A DNA stretch of 64,000 nucleotides, from assembly GCA_031844405.1 (NCBI GenBank), contig JAUZVC010000002.1, positions 434,001-498,000 of the forward strand. The letters run 5' to 3'. The notes under the pieces are model-generated. The model ran no database searches. It was given only the letters and a program-made list of their open reading frames with translations, and was not told the origin of the DNA. A program made the translations under genes and the position numbers. The number at the start of each line of letters is the position of its first letter. Position 1 is the first letter of the stretch. Shown here one piece after another: positions 24,090-32,760 of this stretch. The DNA is from Knoellia sp031844405 (GTDB lineage: Bacteria > Actinomycetota > Actinomycetes > Actinomycetales > Dermatophilaceae).

Positions 24090-25286
24090 GTGGCGAAGGC
24101 AAAGTTCGAGCGGACCAAGCCGCACGTCAACATCGGCACCATTGGTCACATCGACCACGGTAAGACGACGCTGACGGCTGCGATCTCCAAGGTCCTGCAC
24201 GACAAGTACCCGGACCTGAACCCGCAGTTCGCGTTCGACGACATCGACAAGGCGCCCGAGGAGAAGCAGCGCGGTATCACCATCTCCATCGCGCACATCG
24301 AGTACCAGACCGAGAAGCGTCACTACGCGCACGTCGACTGCCCCGGTCACGCGGACTACGTCAAGAACATGATCACCGGTGCTGCCCAGATGGACGGTGC
24401 GATCCTCGTCGTCGCCGCCACGGACGGCCCCATGCCGCAGACGAAGGAGCACGTCCTCCTGGCCCGCCAGGTCGGCGTCCCCTACATCGTCGTGGCGCTC
24501 AACAAGGCCGACATGGTCGACGACGAGGAGATCCTCGAGCTCGTCGAGATGGAGGTCCGTGAGCTCCTGTCCGACTACGAGTTCCCGGGCGACGACCTGC
24601 CCGTCGTCAAGGTCTCGGCGCTCAAGGCGCTCGAGGGTGACGCCGAGTGGGGCAACACCGTCCTCGAGCTCATGGACGCGGTCGACGAGTCGATCCCGGA
24701 GCCCGAGCGCGACGTCGACAAGCCGTTCCTCATGCCCGTCGAGGACGTCTTCACGATCACCGGTCGTGGCACCGTCGTCACCGGTCGCATCGAGCGCGGC
24801 ATCCTCAACGTCAACGAGGACATCGAGATCGTCGGCATCCACCCGGGTCCGGCCGCCAAGACCACGGTCACCGGCATCGAGATGTTCCGCAAGCTCCTCG
24901 ACGAGGGTCGCGCCGGTGAGAACGTCGGCCTCCTTCTTCGTGGCACCAAGCGCGAGGACGTCGAGCGCGGGCAGGTCATCTGCAAGCCGGGCTCGATCAC
25001 CCCGCACACGAACTTCGAGGCGAACGTCTACATCCTCTCCAAGGACGAGGGCGGCCGTCACACGCCGTTCTACGACAACTACCGCCCGCAGTTCTACTTC
25101 CGCACCACGGACGTCACCGGCGTCGTCTCGCTGCCCGAGGGCACCGAGATGGTCATGCCCGGCGACAACACCGAGATGTCGGTCGAGCTCATCCAGCCGA
25201 TCGCCATGGAGGAGGGCCTCAAGTTCGCCATCCGCGAGGGTGGCCGGACCGTCGGCGCCGGCCGCGTCACCGCGATCACCAAGTGA
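24090..25286 (+). CDS. tuf: Elongation factor Tu
   Basis: EF-Tu, which delivers aminoacyl-tRNA to the ribosome, 398 residues from a GTG with GAGGAGG upstream. G1 GHIDHGKTTLTAA, G3 DCPGHADYVKNM and G4 NKADMVDDEE are intact; domains II and III follow (GRGTVVTGRIERG, VELIQPIAMEEGLKFAIREG). It is the only tuf copy seen here. A strong terminator follows the stop. Confidence 0.98.
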   Translation: MAKAKFERTKPHVNIGTIGHIDHGKTTLTAAISKVLHDKYPDLNPQFAFDDIDKAPEEKQRGITISIAHIEYQTEKRHYAHVDCPGHADYVKNMITGAAQMDGAILVVAATDGPMPQTKEHVLLARQVGVPYIVVALNKADMVDDEEILELVEMEVRELLSDYEFPGDDLPVVKVSALKALEGDAEWGNTVLELMDAVDESIPEPERDVDKPFLMPVEDVFTITGRGTVVTGRIERGILNVNEDIEIVGIHPGPAAKTTVTGIEMFRKLLDEGRAGENVGLLLRGTKREDVERGQVICKPGSITPHTNFEANVYILSKDEGGRHTPFYDNYRPQFYFRTTDVTGVVSLPEGTEMVMPGDNTEMSVELIQPIAMEEGLKFAIREGGRTVGAGRVTAITK

Positions 25287-25321
25287 TCTGACGCTGGTCG
25301 CGTCGCACTGACGCCCCACGA

Positions 25322-25357
25322 GAAGGGCCCCGTCTGCTTCGGCAGGCGGGGCCCTTC
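25322..25357 (+). terminator. tuf terminator
   Basis: A 16-bp stem (25322-25337 with 25342-25357, one G-U pair) capped by a stable TTCG loop, 35 bases after the tuf stop. Confidence 0.85.
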
Positions 25358-25394
25358 CGCATCTCCCGCTCGTGGGCCGGCCCGGGACATCCCC

Positions 25395-25421
25395 GTATGC
25401 CGTCCGCGCACCCGCGCGGAC
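25395..25421 (+). repeat. GTATGCCGTCCGC element with attached hairpin
   Basis: The 13-mer GTATGCCGTCCGC (25395-25407) is fused to an 8-bp hairpin, GTCCGCGC/GCGCGGAC (25402-25409 with 25414-25421). The same 13-mer occurs at 5861, 40533 (complement), 50911 (complement) and 55146. Confidence 0.6.
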
Positions 25422-25547
25422 CGGGGCGACCTTCGCGCACCCACAGGTTCGTGACAGGTTCGCCATGGTCCGGCCCAAGGCCCGGCACCCAGTGTGGAGG
25501 CAGCACGGTCGACCACACCGGGTCGGCTCCGACGAGAGGAACCCCTC

Positions 25548-26117
25548 ATGCCCAGGATCACGACCACCACCGTCCTCGCCGGCGTCGCCGGAGCCGCCGC
25601 CGTGACGCTCGCCGGCTTCGGCGCCAACGCCGCACTGGCCGAGAGCACGCCCACCCCCGCGCCGTCCTCGTCGACGTCGACCGAGCAGCCCGGCACCCCC
25701 GCAGACGGCCCCGGCCGGGGTGGACGCGGCCACGGCGGCATGAAGGGCGCCGACGGCGCCGCGCTCGCCGAGGCCCTGGCCATCGACGAGGCCAAGGTCG
25801 AGGCCGCCATCGAGAAGGTCCGCGAGGCCAACCGCCCGACCGAGAAGCCCGCCGAGGGCACCGCGCCGAGCGAGGTCGACCGCGAGGCCAGGCGGACGGC
25901 ATACGTCACGGCGCTGGCCAAGGAGCTCGGCATCACCGAGGACGAGCTCACCGCGGCCCTCGAGAAGGTGCGCGACGCGCACCGGGCCGAGCATCGCACC
26001 CGGCTGGGGGAGCGGCTCGACGAGGCCGTGACCGCGGGCAAGCTCAGCGCTGCGGACAAGGCGTCGGTCCTCAAGGCGTTCGACGCCGGCGTCCTCGGTG
26101 GTGGTGGTCCTCGCTGA
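25548..26117 (+). CDS. Secreted protein of unknown function
   Basis: I do not recognise a named family. The 189-residue product has a signal peptide (about residues 1-31), a Pro/Ser/Thr-rich linker, a Gly/Arg/His patch (GRGGRGHGGMKG) and two or three similar helical units built around acidic-Ala repeats (AEALAIDEAKVEAAIEKVRE; AKELGITEDELTAALEKVRD; GKLSAADKASVLKAFDAG). Such EF-hand-less helical repeats are frequent in secreted actinobacterial proteins. GAGAGGA lies upstream of the ATG. It stands between the tuf terminator and its own hairpin terminator. Confidence 0.75.
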   Translation: MPRITTTTVLAGVAGAAAVTLAGFGANAALAESTPTPAPSSSTSTEQPGTPADGPGRGGRGHGGMKGADGAALAEALAIDEAKVEAAIEKVREANRPTEKPAEGTAPSEVDREARRTAYVTALAKELGITEDELTAALEKVRDAHRAEHRTRLGERLDEAVTAGKLSAADKASVLKAFDAGVLGGGGPR

Positions 26118-26131
26118 CGCGGAGACCCACG

Positions 26132-26179
26132 CACGCCGAGAGCCCTCGCGGGACAGGGAGCCGCGGGGGCTCTCGCGTG
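26132..26179 (+). terminator. Terminator after the secreted protein gene
   Basis: The arms 26132-26151 and 26161-26179 pair over about 19 positions with one bulge and one non-Watson-Crick position; the core is GAGAGCCC/GGGCTCTC. Confidence 0.7.
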
Positions 26180-26226
26180 TCCGGGGAGGGCTGGACTCAA
26201 GGCGCATGCCGTCGCCGGCCCGTGGG

Positions 26227-26232
26227 TACGGT
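26227..26232 (+). promoter_or_regulatory. -10 element directly before the YihY gene (leaderless type)
   Basis: TACGGT ends six bases before the ATG at 26239, too close for a ribosome binding site, which implies a leaderless mRNA. Confidence 0.45.
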
Positions 26233-26238
26233 CGACGC

Positions 26239-27327
26239 ATGGCTCATGAAGGCGCAAGCACGACCAAGGCCCGGACGGCACCCGACGAGAACTCGGACGC
26301 GAAGCCCGACTCGCTGGGCGACATCACCAAGCCCTCGTGGAAGTACACGGCGAAAAAGGCCTGGGCGGAGTTCACCGCCGACGGCTGCACCGACCTCGCA
26401 GCCGCGCTGACCTACTACTCCGTCCTCTCGCTCTTCCCGGCCCTGCTCGCGCTCGTCTCGCTTCTCGGGGTCTTCGGCCAGGGCGAGAGCACGACGACCG
26501 CCCTGCTCGACATGGTGCGCGACCTCGGGCAGGCCAGCGCGGCGGACCAGCTCGAGGGGCCGATCAGCCAGATGACGCAGGCCGACCAGGCGGGTCTCGC
26601 CCTCGTCGCCGGCCTGGCCGGAGCCCTCTGGTCGGCGTCGGGCTACGTCGGCGCGTTCGGGCGGGCGATGAACCGGATCTACCAGATCGACGAGGGCCGC
26701 CCCTTCTGGAAGCTCCGCCCGGTCCAGCTGCTCATCACGCTCGTCGGCGTCCTCATGGTGGCACTCGTACTCCTGGCGCTCGTCGTCAGCGGGCCGCTCG
26801 CCGAGACCGTGGGGGAGACCATCGGACTGGGGGCGACGGCCGTGACCGTCTGGAACATCGCCAAGTGGCCGGTCATCCTGCTCGTCGTCGTGGTGCTCGT
26901 CGCCCTGCTCTACTACTCCACCCCCAACGTCAAGCAGCCGACGTTCCGGTGGATCAGCGTCGGGGCGGCGATCGCCATCCTCACGTGGGTGCTCGCGTCG
27001 GTGGTCTTCGGGTTCTACGTCGCGAACTTCGGCTCCTACAACAAGACCTACGGCTCCCTGGCGGGGGTCATCGTGTTCCTCCTCTGGCTCTGGATCACCA
27101 ACCTCGCCCTGCTCTTCGGCGCCGAGGTCGACTCCGAGCTCGAGCGCTCACGCCAGCTCCAGGCCGGCATCGAGGCCGAGGAGACCCTCCAGCTCCCGCC
27201 GCGCGACGACACCGCCTCCGAGAAGCGCCGCCGCAAGCACGAGGAACACCTCGAGGAGGGCCGCCGCCTGCGCGAGGAGGCCACGGCGGACGACGACGAG
27301 GCGCGGCACGGGGTGACCCGCCGCTGA
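26239..27327 (+). CDS. YihY/BrkB-family integral membrane protein
   Basis: A 362-residue inner-membrane protein of the YihY/virulence factor BrkB family. The signature opening DLAAALTYYSVLSLFPALLA, the LWSASGYVGAFGRAMNRIY block and six hydrophobic segments are visible; the C-terminus is a charged cytoplasmic tail rich in Arg and Glu. The molecular function of the family is unsettled. The ATG follows a TACGGT element by six bases and has no ribosome binding site, so translation is probably leaderless; an upstream in-frame start would overlap the preceding terminator. Confidence 0.88.
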   Translation: MAHEGASTTKARTAPDENSDAKPDSLGDITKPSWKYTAKKAWAEFTADGCTDLAAALTYYSVLSLFPALLALVSLLGVFGQGESTTTALLDMVRDLGQASAADQLEGPISQMTQADQAGLALVAGLAGALWSASGYVGAFGRAMNRIYQIDEGRPFWKLRPVQLLITLVGVLMVALVLLALVVSGPLAETVGETIGLGATAVTVWNIAKWPVILLVVVVLVALLYYSTPNVKQPTFRWISVGAAIAILTWVLASVVFGFYVANFGSYNKTYGSLAGVIVFLLWLWITNLALLFGAEVDSELERSRQLQAGIEAEETLQLPPRDDTASEKRRRKHEEHLEEGRRLREEATADDDEARHGVTRR

Positions 27328-27694
27328 CGGGGGAGCGCCGACGCGCCATCGGCGCCGGTATGCCGTGCGCTCCGGCCTCGATTTGGTAGGTCGCCACCGC
27401 CTCTGGCACACTTGTCAGGTTGCTTGGTGCGGGACGCCGTCCCCTCGACCCGGTCGAGGAGACACCGAACCGCCACTGCACGTGACAACGCATCGAACCG
27501 GCCACGCCGGGGCGACACACGGCAGGCCAGAGCAGCTCCGGAATCCCGGAGCTTCGATCCATCCGACGGACACACGCAGAACGCGTATGCCGTCGGACCG
27601 CGGAGCGGGCGCGACACGCCCGACCTCGGGGGTCGGACTGGGAACCGGCCACAGACAGAAGTAAGAAGACGGCGAGAGAGAGACGGAAGCCAAG
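27328..27694 (+). other. Gene-free stretch before rpsJ
   Basis: These 367 bases contain a small hairpin (27336-27354), two GTATGCC words (27358, 27585), the rpsJ promoter (27382-27412) and a leader of roughly 275 bases. Long S10 leaders are autoregulatory targets of L4 in some bacteria; I could not identify that structure here. Confidence 0.6.
27382..27412 (+). promoter_or_regulatory. rpsJ (S10 operon) promoter
   Basis: CGATTTGGT is identical to the rplJ and rpsL promoters, with TTTGGT at 27382-27387. The -10 is weaker: CACACT (27407-27412) at a 19-base spacing, or GCACAC at 18. Confidence 0.55.
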
Positions 27695-28003
27695 ATGGCG
27701 GGACAGAAGATCCGCATCCGCTTGAAGTCGTATGACCACGAGGTCATCGACAACTCGGCGCGGAAGATCGTCGACACGGTGACCCGTGCCGGCGCGACGG
27801 TGGTCGGCCCTGTGCCGCTGCCCACGGAGAAGAACGTCTTCGTGGTCATCCGTTCGCCGCACAAGTACAAGGACAGCCGCGAGCACTTCGAGATGCGCAC
27901 CCACAAGCGCCTCATCGACATCATCGACCCGACGCCCAAGGCCGTCGACTCGCTGATGCGTCTCGACCTGCCGGCTGACGTCAACATCGAGATCAAGCTC
28001 TGA
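27695..28003 (+). CDS. rpsJ: 30S ribosomal protein S10
   Basis: S10 (uS10), 102 residues, a 30S head protein that also takes part in antitermination as NusE. IRIRLKSYDHEVIDNSARKI and the loop EHFEMRTHKRLIDI are diagnostic. It opens the S10 cluster; rplC begins ten bases after its stop. The ribosome binding site is poor (GGAAG). Confidence 0.98.
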   Translation: MAGQKIRIRLKSYDHEVIDNSARKIVDTVTRAGATVVGPVPLPTEKNVFVVIRSPHKYKDSREHFEMRTHKRLIDIIDPTPKAVDSLMRLDLPADVNIEIKL

Positions 28004-28013
28004 GGGTTGACTG

Positions 28014-28670
28014 ATGACTGACATTGCTACCAAGACCGTGAAGGGCGTGCTGGGCAAGAAGCTCGGCATGACCCAGGTGTGGGACGCCGACAACAAGCTC
28101 GTCCCCGTCACCGTCATCGAGGCAGGCCCCTGCGTCGTCACGCAGGTGCGCAACGCCGACACCGATGGCTACAGCGCCGTCCAGATCGCCTTCGGTGCGA
28201 TCGACCCGCGCAAGGTGACCAAGCCGCTCACCGGCCACTTCGAGAAGGCCGGCGTCACGCCGCGCCGCCACCTCGTCGAGCTCCGCACCGCGGACGCCGC
28301 CGAGTACTCGCTGGGCCAGGAGCTCACCGCCGAGACGTTCGAGGCCGGTGCCTCGGTCGACGTCTCCGGCACCACCAAGGGCAAGGGCTTCGCCGGTGTC
28401 ATGAAGCGTCACGGCTTCCACGGCGTCTCGTCCTCCCACGGTGCACACAAGAACCACCGCAAGCCGGGCTCCATCGGTGGCTGCGCCACCCCGGGTCGTG
28501 TCTTCAAGGGCATGCGCATGGCCGGCCGCATGGGTGGCGTGCGCCAGACCACCCAGAACCTCACGATCCACGCCGTGGACGCCGAGAAGGGCCTGCTGCT
28601 CGTCAAGGGCGCCGTCCCCGGTCCCCGCGGTTCGGTCGTGCTCGTCCGCAACGCCGTGAAGGGAGCGTGA
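28014..28670 (+). CDS. rplC: 50S ribosomal protein L3
   Basis: L3 (uL3), 218 residues, one of the first proteins in 50S assembly, with an extension reaching the peptidyl transferase centre. The conserved loop HGAHKNHRKPGSIGGCATPG and the N-terminal GKKLGMTQVWD are present. It is spaced ten bases from rpsJ with GAGGG upstream. Confidence 0.98.
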   Translation: MTDIATKTVKGVLGKKLGMTQVWDADNKLVPVTVIEAGPCVVTQVRNADTDGYSAVQIAFGAIDPRKVTKPLTGHFEKAGVTPRRHLVELRTADAAEYSLGQELTAETFEAGASVDVSGTTKGKGFAGVMKRHGFHGVSSSHGAHKNHRKPGSIGGCATPGRVFKGMRMAGRMGGVRQTTQNLTIHAVDAEKGLLLVKGAVPGPRGSVVLVRNAVKGA

Positions 28671-28675
28671 CCCGG

Positions 28676-29650
28676 ATGGCCACCGCCAAGACCGTGAACG
28701 CTGACCTGCCCGCCGAGATCTTCGACGTGCAGACCAACGTCCCGCTCATCCACCAGGTCGTCGTCGCCCAGCTCGCCGCCGCGCGCCAGGGCACGCACTC
28801 GACCAAGACCCGCGGCGAGATCCGCGGTGGTGGACGCAAGCCGCACCGCCAGAAGGGCACCGGCCGCGCCCGTGCGGGCTCGACCCGCGCGCCGCACTGG
28901 ACCGGTGGTGGTGTCGTGCACGGGCCGACGCCGCGTGACTACGCGCAGCGCACCCCCAAGAAGATGAAGGCCGCCGCCCTGCGTGGCGCCCTCTCCGACC
29001 GCGCCCGCAACGGCCGCATCCACGTCGTCGCCTCGCTCGTCTCGGGTGACGCGCCGTCGACCAAGGACGCCGCCGCGCTGCTCGCCGGCCTCACCGACCG
29101 TCCGAACCTGCTCGTCGTCCTCGACCGCAGCGACATCGTGTCGATGAAGTCGGTCCGCAACCTGGACCACGTCCACGTCATCGCGGTCGACCAGCTCAAC
29201 ACCTACGACGTCCTCTGCGCCGACGACGTGGTCTTCACCCAGGCCGCGCTCGACACCTTCGTCGCCGGTCCGGCCGCTGCGGTCAAGCCGCTCGACGCCG
29301 CCGTCGTCACGGAGGCGCCCGCCGCCGCGGCTCCGGCCCCGGCCAAGGCCGAGAAGGCTCCGAAGGCGACCAAGGCTGCCAAGGTCGTCGAGACCGAGGC
29401 CGCCGAGTCCGACGCGGACGGTGGCTTCGGCCCCGACAGCGCCGCCGCCCTCGAGGACGGCTCCGCTCCCGAAGGCTTCGAGGTCAAGGGCAACAAGGAC
29501 TCGATGAAGTACCACGTGCCCGGTTCGCGCTGGTACGACAACACCGAGGCCGAGGTGTGGTTCCGCACCGCTGAGGCCGCCAAGGCCGCCGGGTTCGTCC
29601 CGGCCGGCGGCGAGGCCGCTCAGCAGGTCTCCGAGGAGGAGGGCAAGTGA
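28676..29650 (+). CDS. rplD: 50S ribosomal protein L4 with extra C-terminal domain
   Basis: L4 (uL4) lines the nascent-chain tunnel. At 324 residues it is over 100 longer than usual. Residues 1 to about 207 are a full L4, including the tunnel loop (GGGRKPHRQKGTGRARAGS). An Ala/Lys/Glu linker follows (about 208-265), then a compact C-terminal domain (about 266-312) with KGNKDSMKYHVPGSRWYDNT and WFRTAEAAKAAGF. That module resembles the small sunset-type domain found at the C-terminus of some secreted nucleases and, as I recall, of some actinobacterial ribosomal proteins. Its function is unknown. The frame is uninterrupted and the stop overlaps rplW by GTGA. Confidence 0.95.
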   Translation: MATAKTVNADLPAEIFDVQTNVPLIHQVVVAQLAAARQGTHSTKTRGEIRGGGRKPHRQKGTGRARAGSTRAPHWTGGGVVHGPTPRDYAQRTPKKMKAAALRGALSDRARNGRIHVVASLVSGDAPSTKDAAALLAGLTDRPNLLVVLDRSDIVSMKSVRNLDHVHVIAVDQLNTYDVLCADDVVFTQAALDTFVAGPAAAVKPLDAAVVTEAPAAAAPAPAKAEKAPKATKAAKVVETEAAESDADGGFGPDSAAALEDGSAPEGFEVKGNKDSMKYHVPGSRWYDNTEAEVWFRTAEAAKAAGFVPAGGEAAQQVSEEEGK

Positions 29651-29955
29651 GCTCCGCATTCCAGGGGAAGAACCCCCGCGACATCCTGATCGCACCGGTC
29701 GTGTCCGAGAAGTCCTACGGGCTGCTCGACGAGGGCAAGTACACCTTCGTGGTCGACCCGCGTTCGAACAAGACCGAGATCAAGATCGCCGTCGAGCAGA
29801 TCTTCAACGTCAAGGTCGACTCGGTCCACACGCTCAACCGCAAGGGCAAGACGCGCCGCACGCGCTTCGGCCTGGGCAAGCGCAAGGACACCAAGCGCGC
29901 GATCGTCACCCTCCGCGAGGGCACGATCGACATCTTCGGCAGCGCCGGCGCCTGA
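29647..29955 (+). CDS. rplW: 50S ribosomal protein L23
   Basis: L23 (uL23), 102 residues, at the tunnel exit, where it docks trigger factor and SRP. The N-terminus NPRDILIAPVVSEKSYGLLD and the loop KGKTRRTRFGLGKRKDTKRA are typical. The GTG start is within a GTGA overlap with rplD. Confidence 0.97.
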   Translation: MSSAFQGKNPRDILIAPVVSEKSYGLLDEGKYTFVVDPRSNKTEIKIAVEQIFNVKVDSVHTLNRKGKTRRTRFGLGKRKDTKRAIVTLREGTIDIFGSAGA

Positions 29956-29986
29956 GAGACGACTGAGGAACTTAAGGAAACACGAC

Positions 29987-30823
29987 ATGGGTATCCGCAA
30001 GTACAAGCCGACGACGCCTGGCCGTCGCGGCTCCAGCGTCGCCGACTTCGTCGAGGTCACGCGCTCCACGCCCGAGAAGTCGCTCGTGCGCCCGCTCACC
30101 AAGAGCGGTGGCCGAAACAACAACGGCCGCATCACGACGCGTCACATCGGTGGTGGACACAAGCGCGCCTACCGCCTCATCGACTTCCGTCGCCACGACA
30201 AGGACGGCATCCCGGCGAAGGTCGCTCACATCGAGTACGACCCCAACCGCACCGCCCGCATCGCTCTGCTGCACTACGCCGACGGTGAGAAGCGCTACAT
30301 CCTGGCCCCCAAGGGTCTCGAGCAGGGCGCCAACATCGAGAACGGCCCCGGTGCCGACATCAAGCCCGGCAACAGCCTTCCGCTGCGCAACATCCCGACC
30401 GGTACGGTCGTCCACGCCGTCGAGCTCCGCCCCGGTGGCGGCGCGAAGATCGCGCGCTCGGCCGGGGTCCGCGTGCAGCTCGTCGCGAAGGACGGCCCCT
30501 ACGCCCAGCTGCGTATGCCGTCCGGCGAGATCCGCAACGTCGACGCGCGCTGCCGCGCGACGATCGGCGAGGTCGGCAACGCCGAGCAGTCCAACATCAA
30601 CTGGGGCAAGGCCGGCCGCATGCGCTGGAAGGGCAAGCGCCCGACCGTCCGTGGTGTCGTCATGAACCCGGTCGACCACCCGCACGGTGGTGGCGAGGGC
30701 CGCACCTCCGGTGGTCGCCACCCGGTGAGCCCGTGGGGCAAGCCCGAGGGCCGCACCCGCCGCCCCGGCAAGCCCAGCGACAAGATGATCGTCCGCCGAC
30801 GCCGCACTGGCAAGAAGCGCTGA
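29987..30823 (+). CDS. rplB: 50S ribosomal protein L2
   Basis: L2 (uL2), 278 residues, needed for subunit association and peptidyl transfer. The C-terminal block MNPVDHPHGGGEGRTSGGRH with the conserved histidine and the N-terminal KPTTPGRRG are present. AAGGA precedes the ATG. It contains one of only two GTATGCC words found in ribosomal protein genes (30513, read as Arg-Met-Pro). Confidence 0.98.
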   Translation: MGIRKYKPTTPGRRGSSVADFVEVTRSTPEKSLVRPLTKSGGRNNNGRITTRHIGGGHKRAYRLIDFRRHDKDGIPAKVAHIEYDPNRTARIALLHYADGEKRYILAPKGLEQGANIENGPGADIKPGNSLPLRNIPTGTVVHAVELRPGGGAKIARSAGVRVQLVAKDGPYAQLRMPSGEIRNVDARCRATIGEVGNAEQSNINWGKAGRMRWKGKRPTVRGVVMNPVDHPHGGGEGRTSGGRHPVSPWGKPEGRTRRPGKPSDKMIVRRRRTGKKR

Positions 30824-30840
30824 CAAGGAGCCATTGACAC

Positions 30841-31122
30841 ATGCCTCGTAGCTTGAAGAAGGGCCCCTTCATCGACGACCACCTTCAGAAGAAGGTCGAC
30901 GTCCAGAACGAAGCGGGCACCAAGAACGTCATCAAGACCTGGTCGCGCCGTTCGGTCATCAGCCCGGACATGCTCGGCCACACCCTCGCCGTCCACGACG
31001 GCCGCAAGCACGTCCCGGTGTTCGTCACCGAGTCGATGGTCGGCCACAAGCTCGGCGAGTTCGCACCCACGCGCACCTTCAAGGGTCACGTGAAGGACGA
31101 CAAGAAGGGCCGGCGCCGCTGA
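30841..31122 (+). CDS. rpsS: 30S ribosomal protein S19
   Basis: S19 (uS19), 93 residues, of the 30S head. PRSLKKGPFIDDHLQKKV at the start and GHKLGEFAPTRTFKGH near the end are signature motifs. Its TGA overlaps the ATG of rplV by one base. Confidence 0.98.
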   Translation: MPRSLKKGPFIDDHLQKKVDVQNEAGTKNVIKTWSRRSVISPDMLGHTLAVHDGRKHVPVFVTESMVGHKLGEFAPTRTFKGHVKDDKKGRRR

Positions 31123-31529
31123 TGGCCACCAACACCACCACCGAGACCGCTGCGGTCACCCTGGAGGCTCGGGCCCAGGCCCGCCACGTCCGGGTGACCC
31201 CGCAGAAGGCGCGTCGAGTCATCGACCTCATCCGCGGCCGCAACGCCAGCGAGGCCATCGCCACGCTGCGCTTCGCCCCGCAGTCGGCGTCCGACCCGAT
31301 CCTCAAGGTGCTCGAGAGCGCCATCGCCAACGCCCGCGTCAAGGCCGACAAGACGGCCGAGCGCTTCGACGAGCGCGAGCTCGTCATCACGTCGGCGTTC
31401 GTCGACGAGGGCGCCACGATGAAGCGTTTCCGTCCGCGCGCACAGGGTCGCGCGTCCCGCATCAACAAGCGCACGAGCCACATCACCGTGGTCGTCGCGC
31501 CCAAGCCCAGCAAGGGAGGCAACCGCTAA
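31122..31529 (+). CDS. rplV: 50S ribosomal protein L22
   Basis: L22 (uL22), 135 residues, whose beta-hairpin lines the exit tunnel. ARHVRVTPQKARRVIDLIRG and the hairpin KRFRPRAQGRASRINKRTSH are clear. It carries a short Thr/Ala-rich N-terminal extension. One-base overlaps at both ends couple it to rpsS and rpsC. Confidence 0.98.
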   Translation: MATNTTTETAAVTLEARAQARHVRVTPQKARRVIDLIRGRNASEAIATLRFAPQSASDPILKVLESAIANARVKADKTAERFDERELVITSAFVDEGATMKRFRPRAQGRASRINKRTSHITVVVAPKPSKGGNR

Positions 31530-32341
31530 TGGGTCAGAAGGTCAACCCGCACGGCTTCCGTCTGGGTATCACGTCCGAGCACCGCAGCCGCTGGTTCGCT
31601 GACTCCACCAAGGAGGGTCAGCGCTACCGCGACTACGTCAAGGAGGACGTCGCCATCCGCAAGCTCATGTCCGAGGGCATGGAGCGCGCGGGCATCTCCA
31701 AGGTCGAGATCGAGCGCACCCGCGACCGTGTCCGCGTGGACATCCACACGGCGCGCCCGGGCATCGTCATCGGCCGTCGTGGCGCCGAGGCCGACCGCAT
31801 CCGCGGCGAGCTCGAGAAGCTCACGGGCAAGCAGGTGCAGCTCAACATCCTCGAGGTCAAGAACCCCGAGACCGACGCGCAGCTCGTCGCCCAGGGCGTC
31901 GCCGAGCAGCTCTCTGCTCGCGTCTCCTTCCGTCGCGCCATGCGCAAGAGCATGCAGTCGGCGACCCGCGCCGGTGCCAAGGGCATCCGCGTCCAGGTCT
32001 CCGGCCGTCTCGGCGGCGCCGAGATGTCCCGCACCGAGTTCTACCGTGAGGGTCGCGTGCCGCTGCACACCCTCCGCGCGAACATCGACGTGGGCTTCTA
32101 CGAGGCCCGCACCACCTTCGGCCGCATCGGCGTGAAGGTCTGGATCTACAAGGGTGACCTCACCGCTCGTGAGCTCGCTGCCCAGCAGGCCACCGCGCCT
32201 CGCCAGGGCCGTGGCCCGCGTCGTGACGGCGCCGACCGTCCCGCCCGCGCCCGTCGTGGCGACCGTCAGGACGCTGCGCCGGCCACCGAGGCCCCTGCCG
32301 CCACCACCCCGGCGGAGAACACCGAGGGAGCGTCCAGCTGA
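31529..32341 (+). CDS. rpsC: 30S ribosomal protein S3
   Basis: S3 (uS3), 270 residues, at the mRNA entry site. The KH domain has GRRGAEADRIRGELEKLTG, and the C-terminal domain has GRLGGAEMSRTEFYREGRVP. The last 45 or so residues form a basic then acidic low-complexity tail (RQGRGPRRDGADRPARARRG, then Ala/Glu/Thr), usual for actinobacterial S3. Overlaps by one base with rplV and rplP. Confidence 0.98.
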   Translation: MGQKVNPHGFRLGITSEHRSRWFADSTKEGQRYRDYVKEDVAIRKLMSEGMERAGISKVEIERTRDRVRVDIHTARPGIVIGRRGAEADRIRGELEKLTGKQVQLNILEVKNPETDAQLVAQGVAEQLSARVSFRRAMRKSMQSATRAGAKGIRVQVSGRLGGAEMSRTEFYREGRVPLHTLRANIDVGFYEARTTFGRIGVKVWIYKGDLTARELAAQQATAPRQGRGPRRDGADRPARARRGDRQDAAPATEAPAATTPAENTEGASS

Positions 32342-32760
32342 TGTTGATTCCCCGTCGCGTCAAGCACCGCAAGCAGCACCACCCGGGTCGCTCGGGCGCT
32401 GCCAAGGGTGGAACGTCCATCGCCTTCGGTGACTACGGCCTCCAGGCTCTCGAGCCGGCCTACGTCACCAACCGTCAGATCGAGTCCGCGCGTATCGCGA
32501 TGACTCGCTACATGAAGCGTGGCGGCAAGGTGTGGATCAACATCTACCCCGACCGCCCGCTGACCAAGAAGCCGGCTGAGACCCGCATGGGTTCCGGCAA
32601 GGGTTCACCCGAGTGGTGGATCGCCAACGTCAAGCCCGGACGCATCATGTTCGAGATCTCCGGTGTGTCCGAGGAGGTCGCGCGCGAAGCCATGCGCCTG
32701 GCCATGCACAAGCTGCCGATGAAGTGCCGCTTCGTCCAGCGTGAGGGTGGTGACTTCTGA
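32341..32760 (+). CDS. rplP: 50S ribosomal protein L16
   Basis: L16 (uL16), 139 residues, which helps place tRNA in the A and P sites. MLIPRRVKHRKQHHPGRSG at the N-terminus and GSGKGSPEWWIANVKPGR are diagnostic. One-base TGATG overlaps join it to rpsC and rpmC. Confidence 0.98.
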   Translation: MLIPRRVKHRKQHHPGRSGAAKGGTSIAFGDYGLQALEPAYVTNRQIESARIAMTRYMKRGGKVWINIYPDRPLTKKPAETRMGSGKGSPEWWIANVKPGRIMFEISGVSEEVAREAMRLAMHKLPMKCRFVQREGGDF

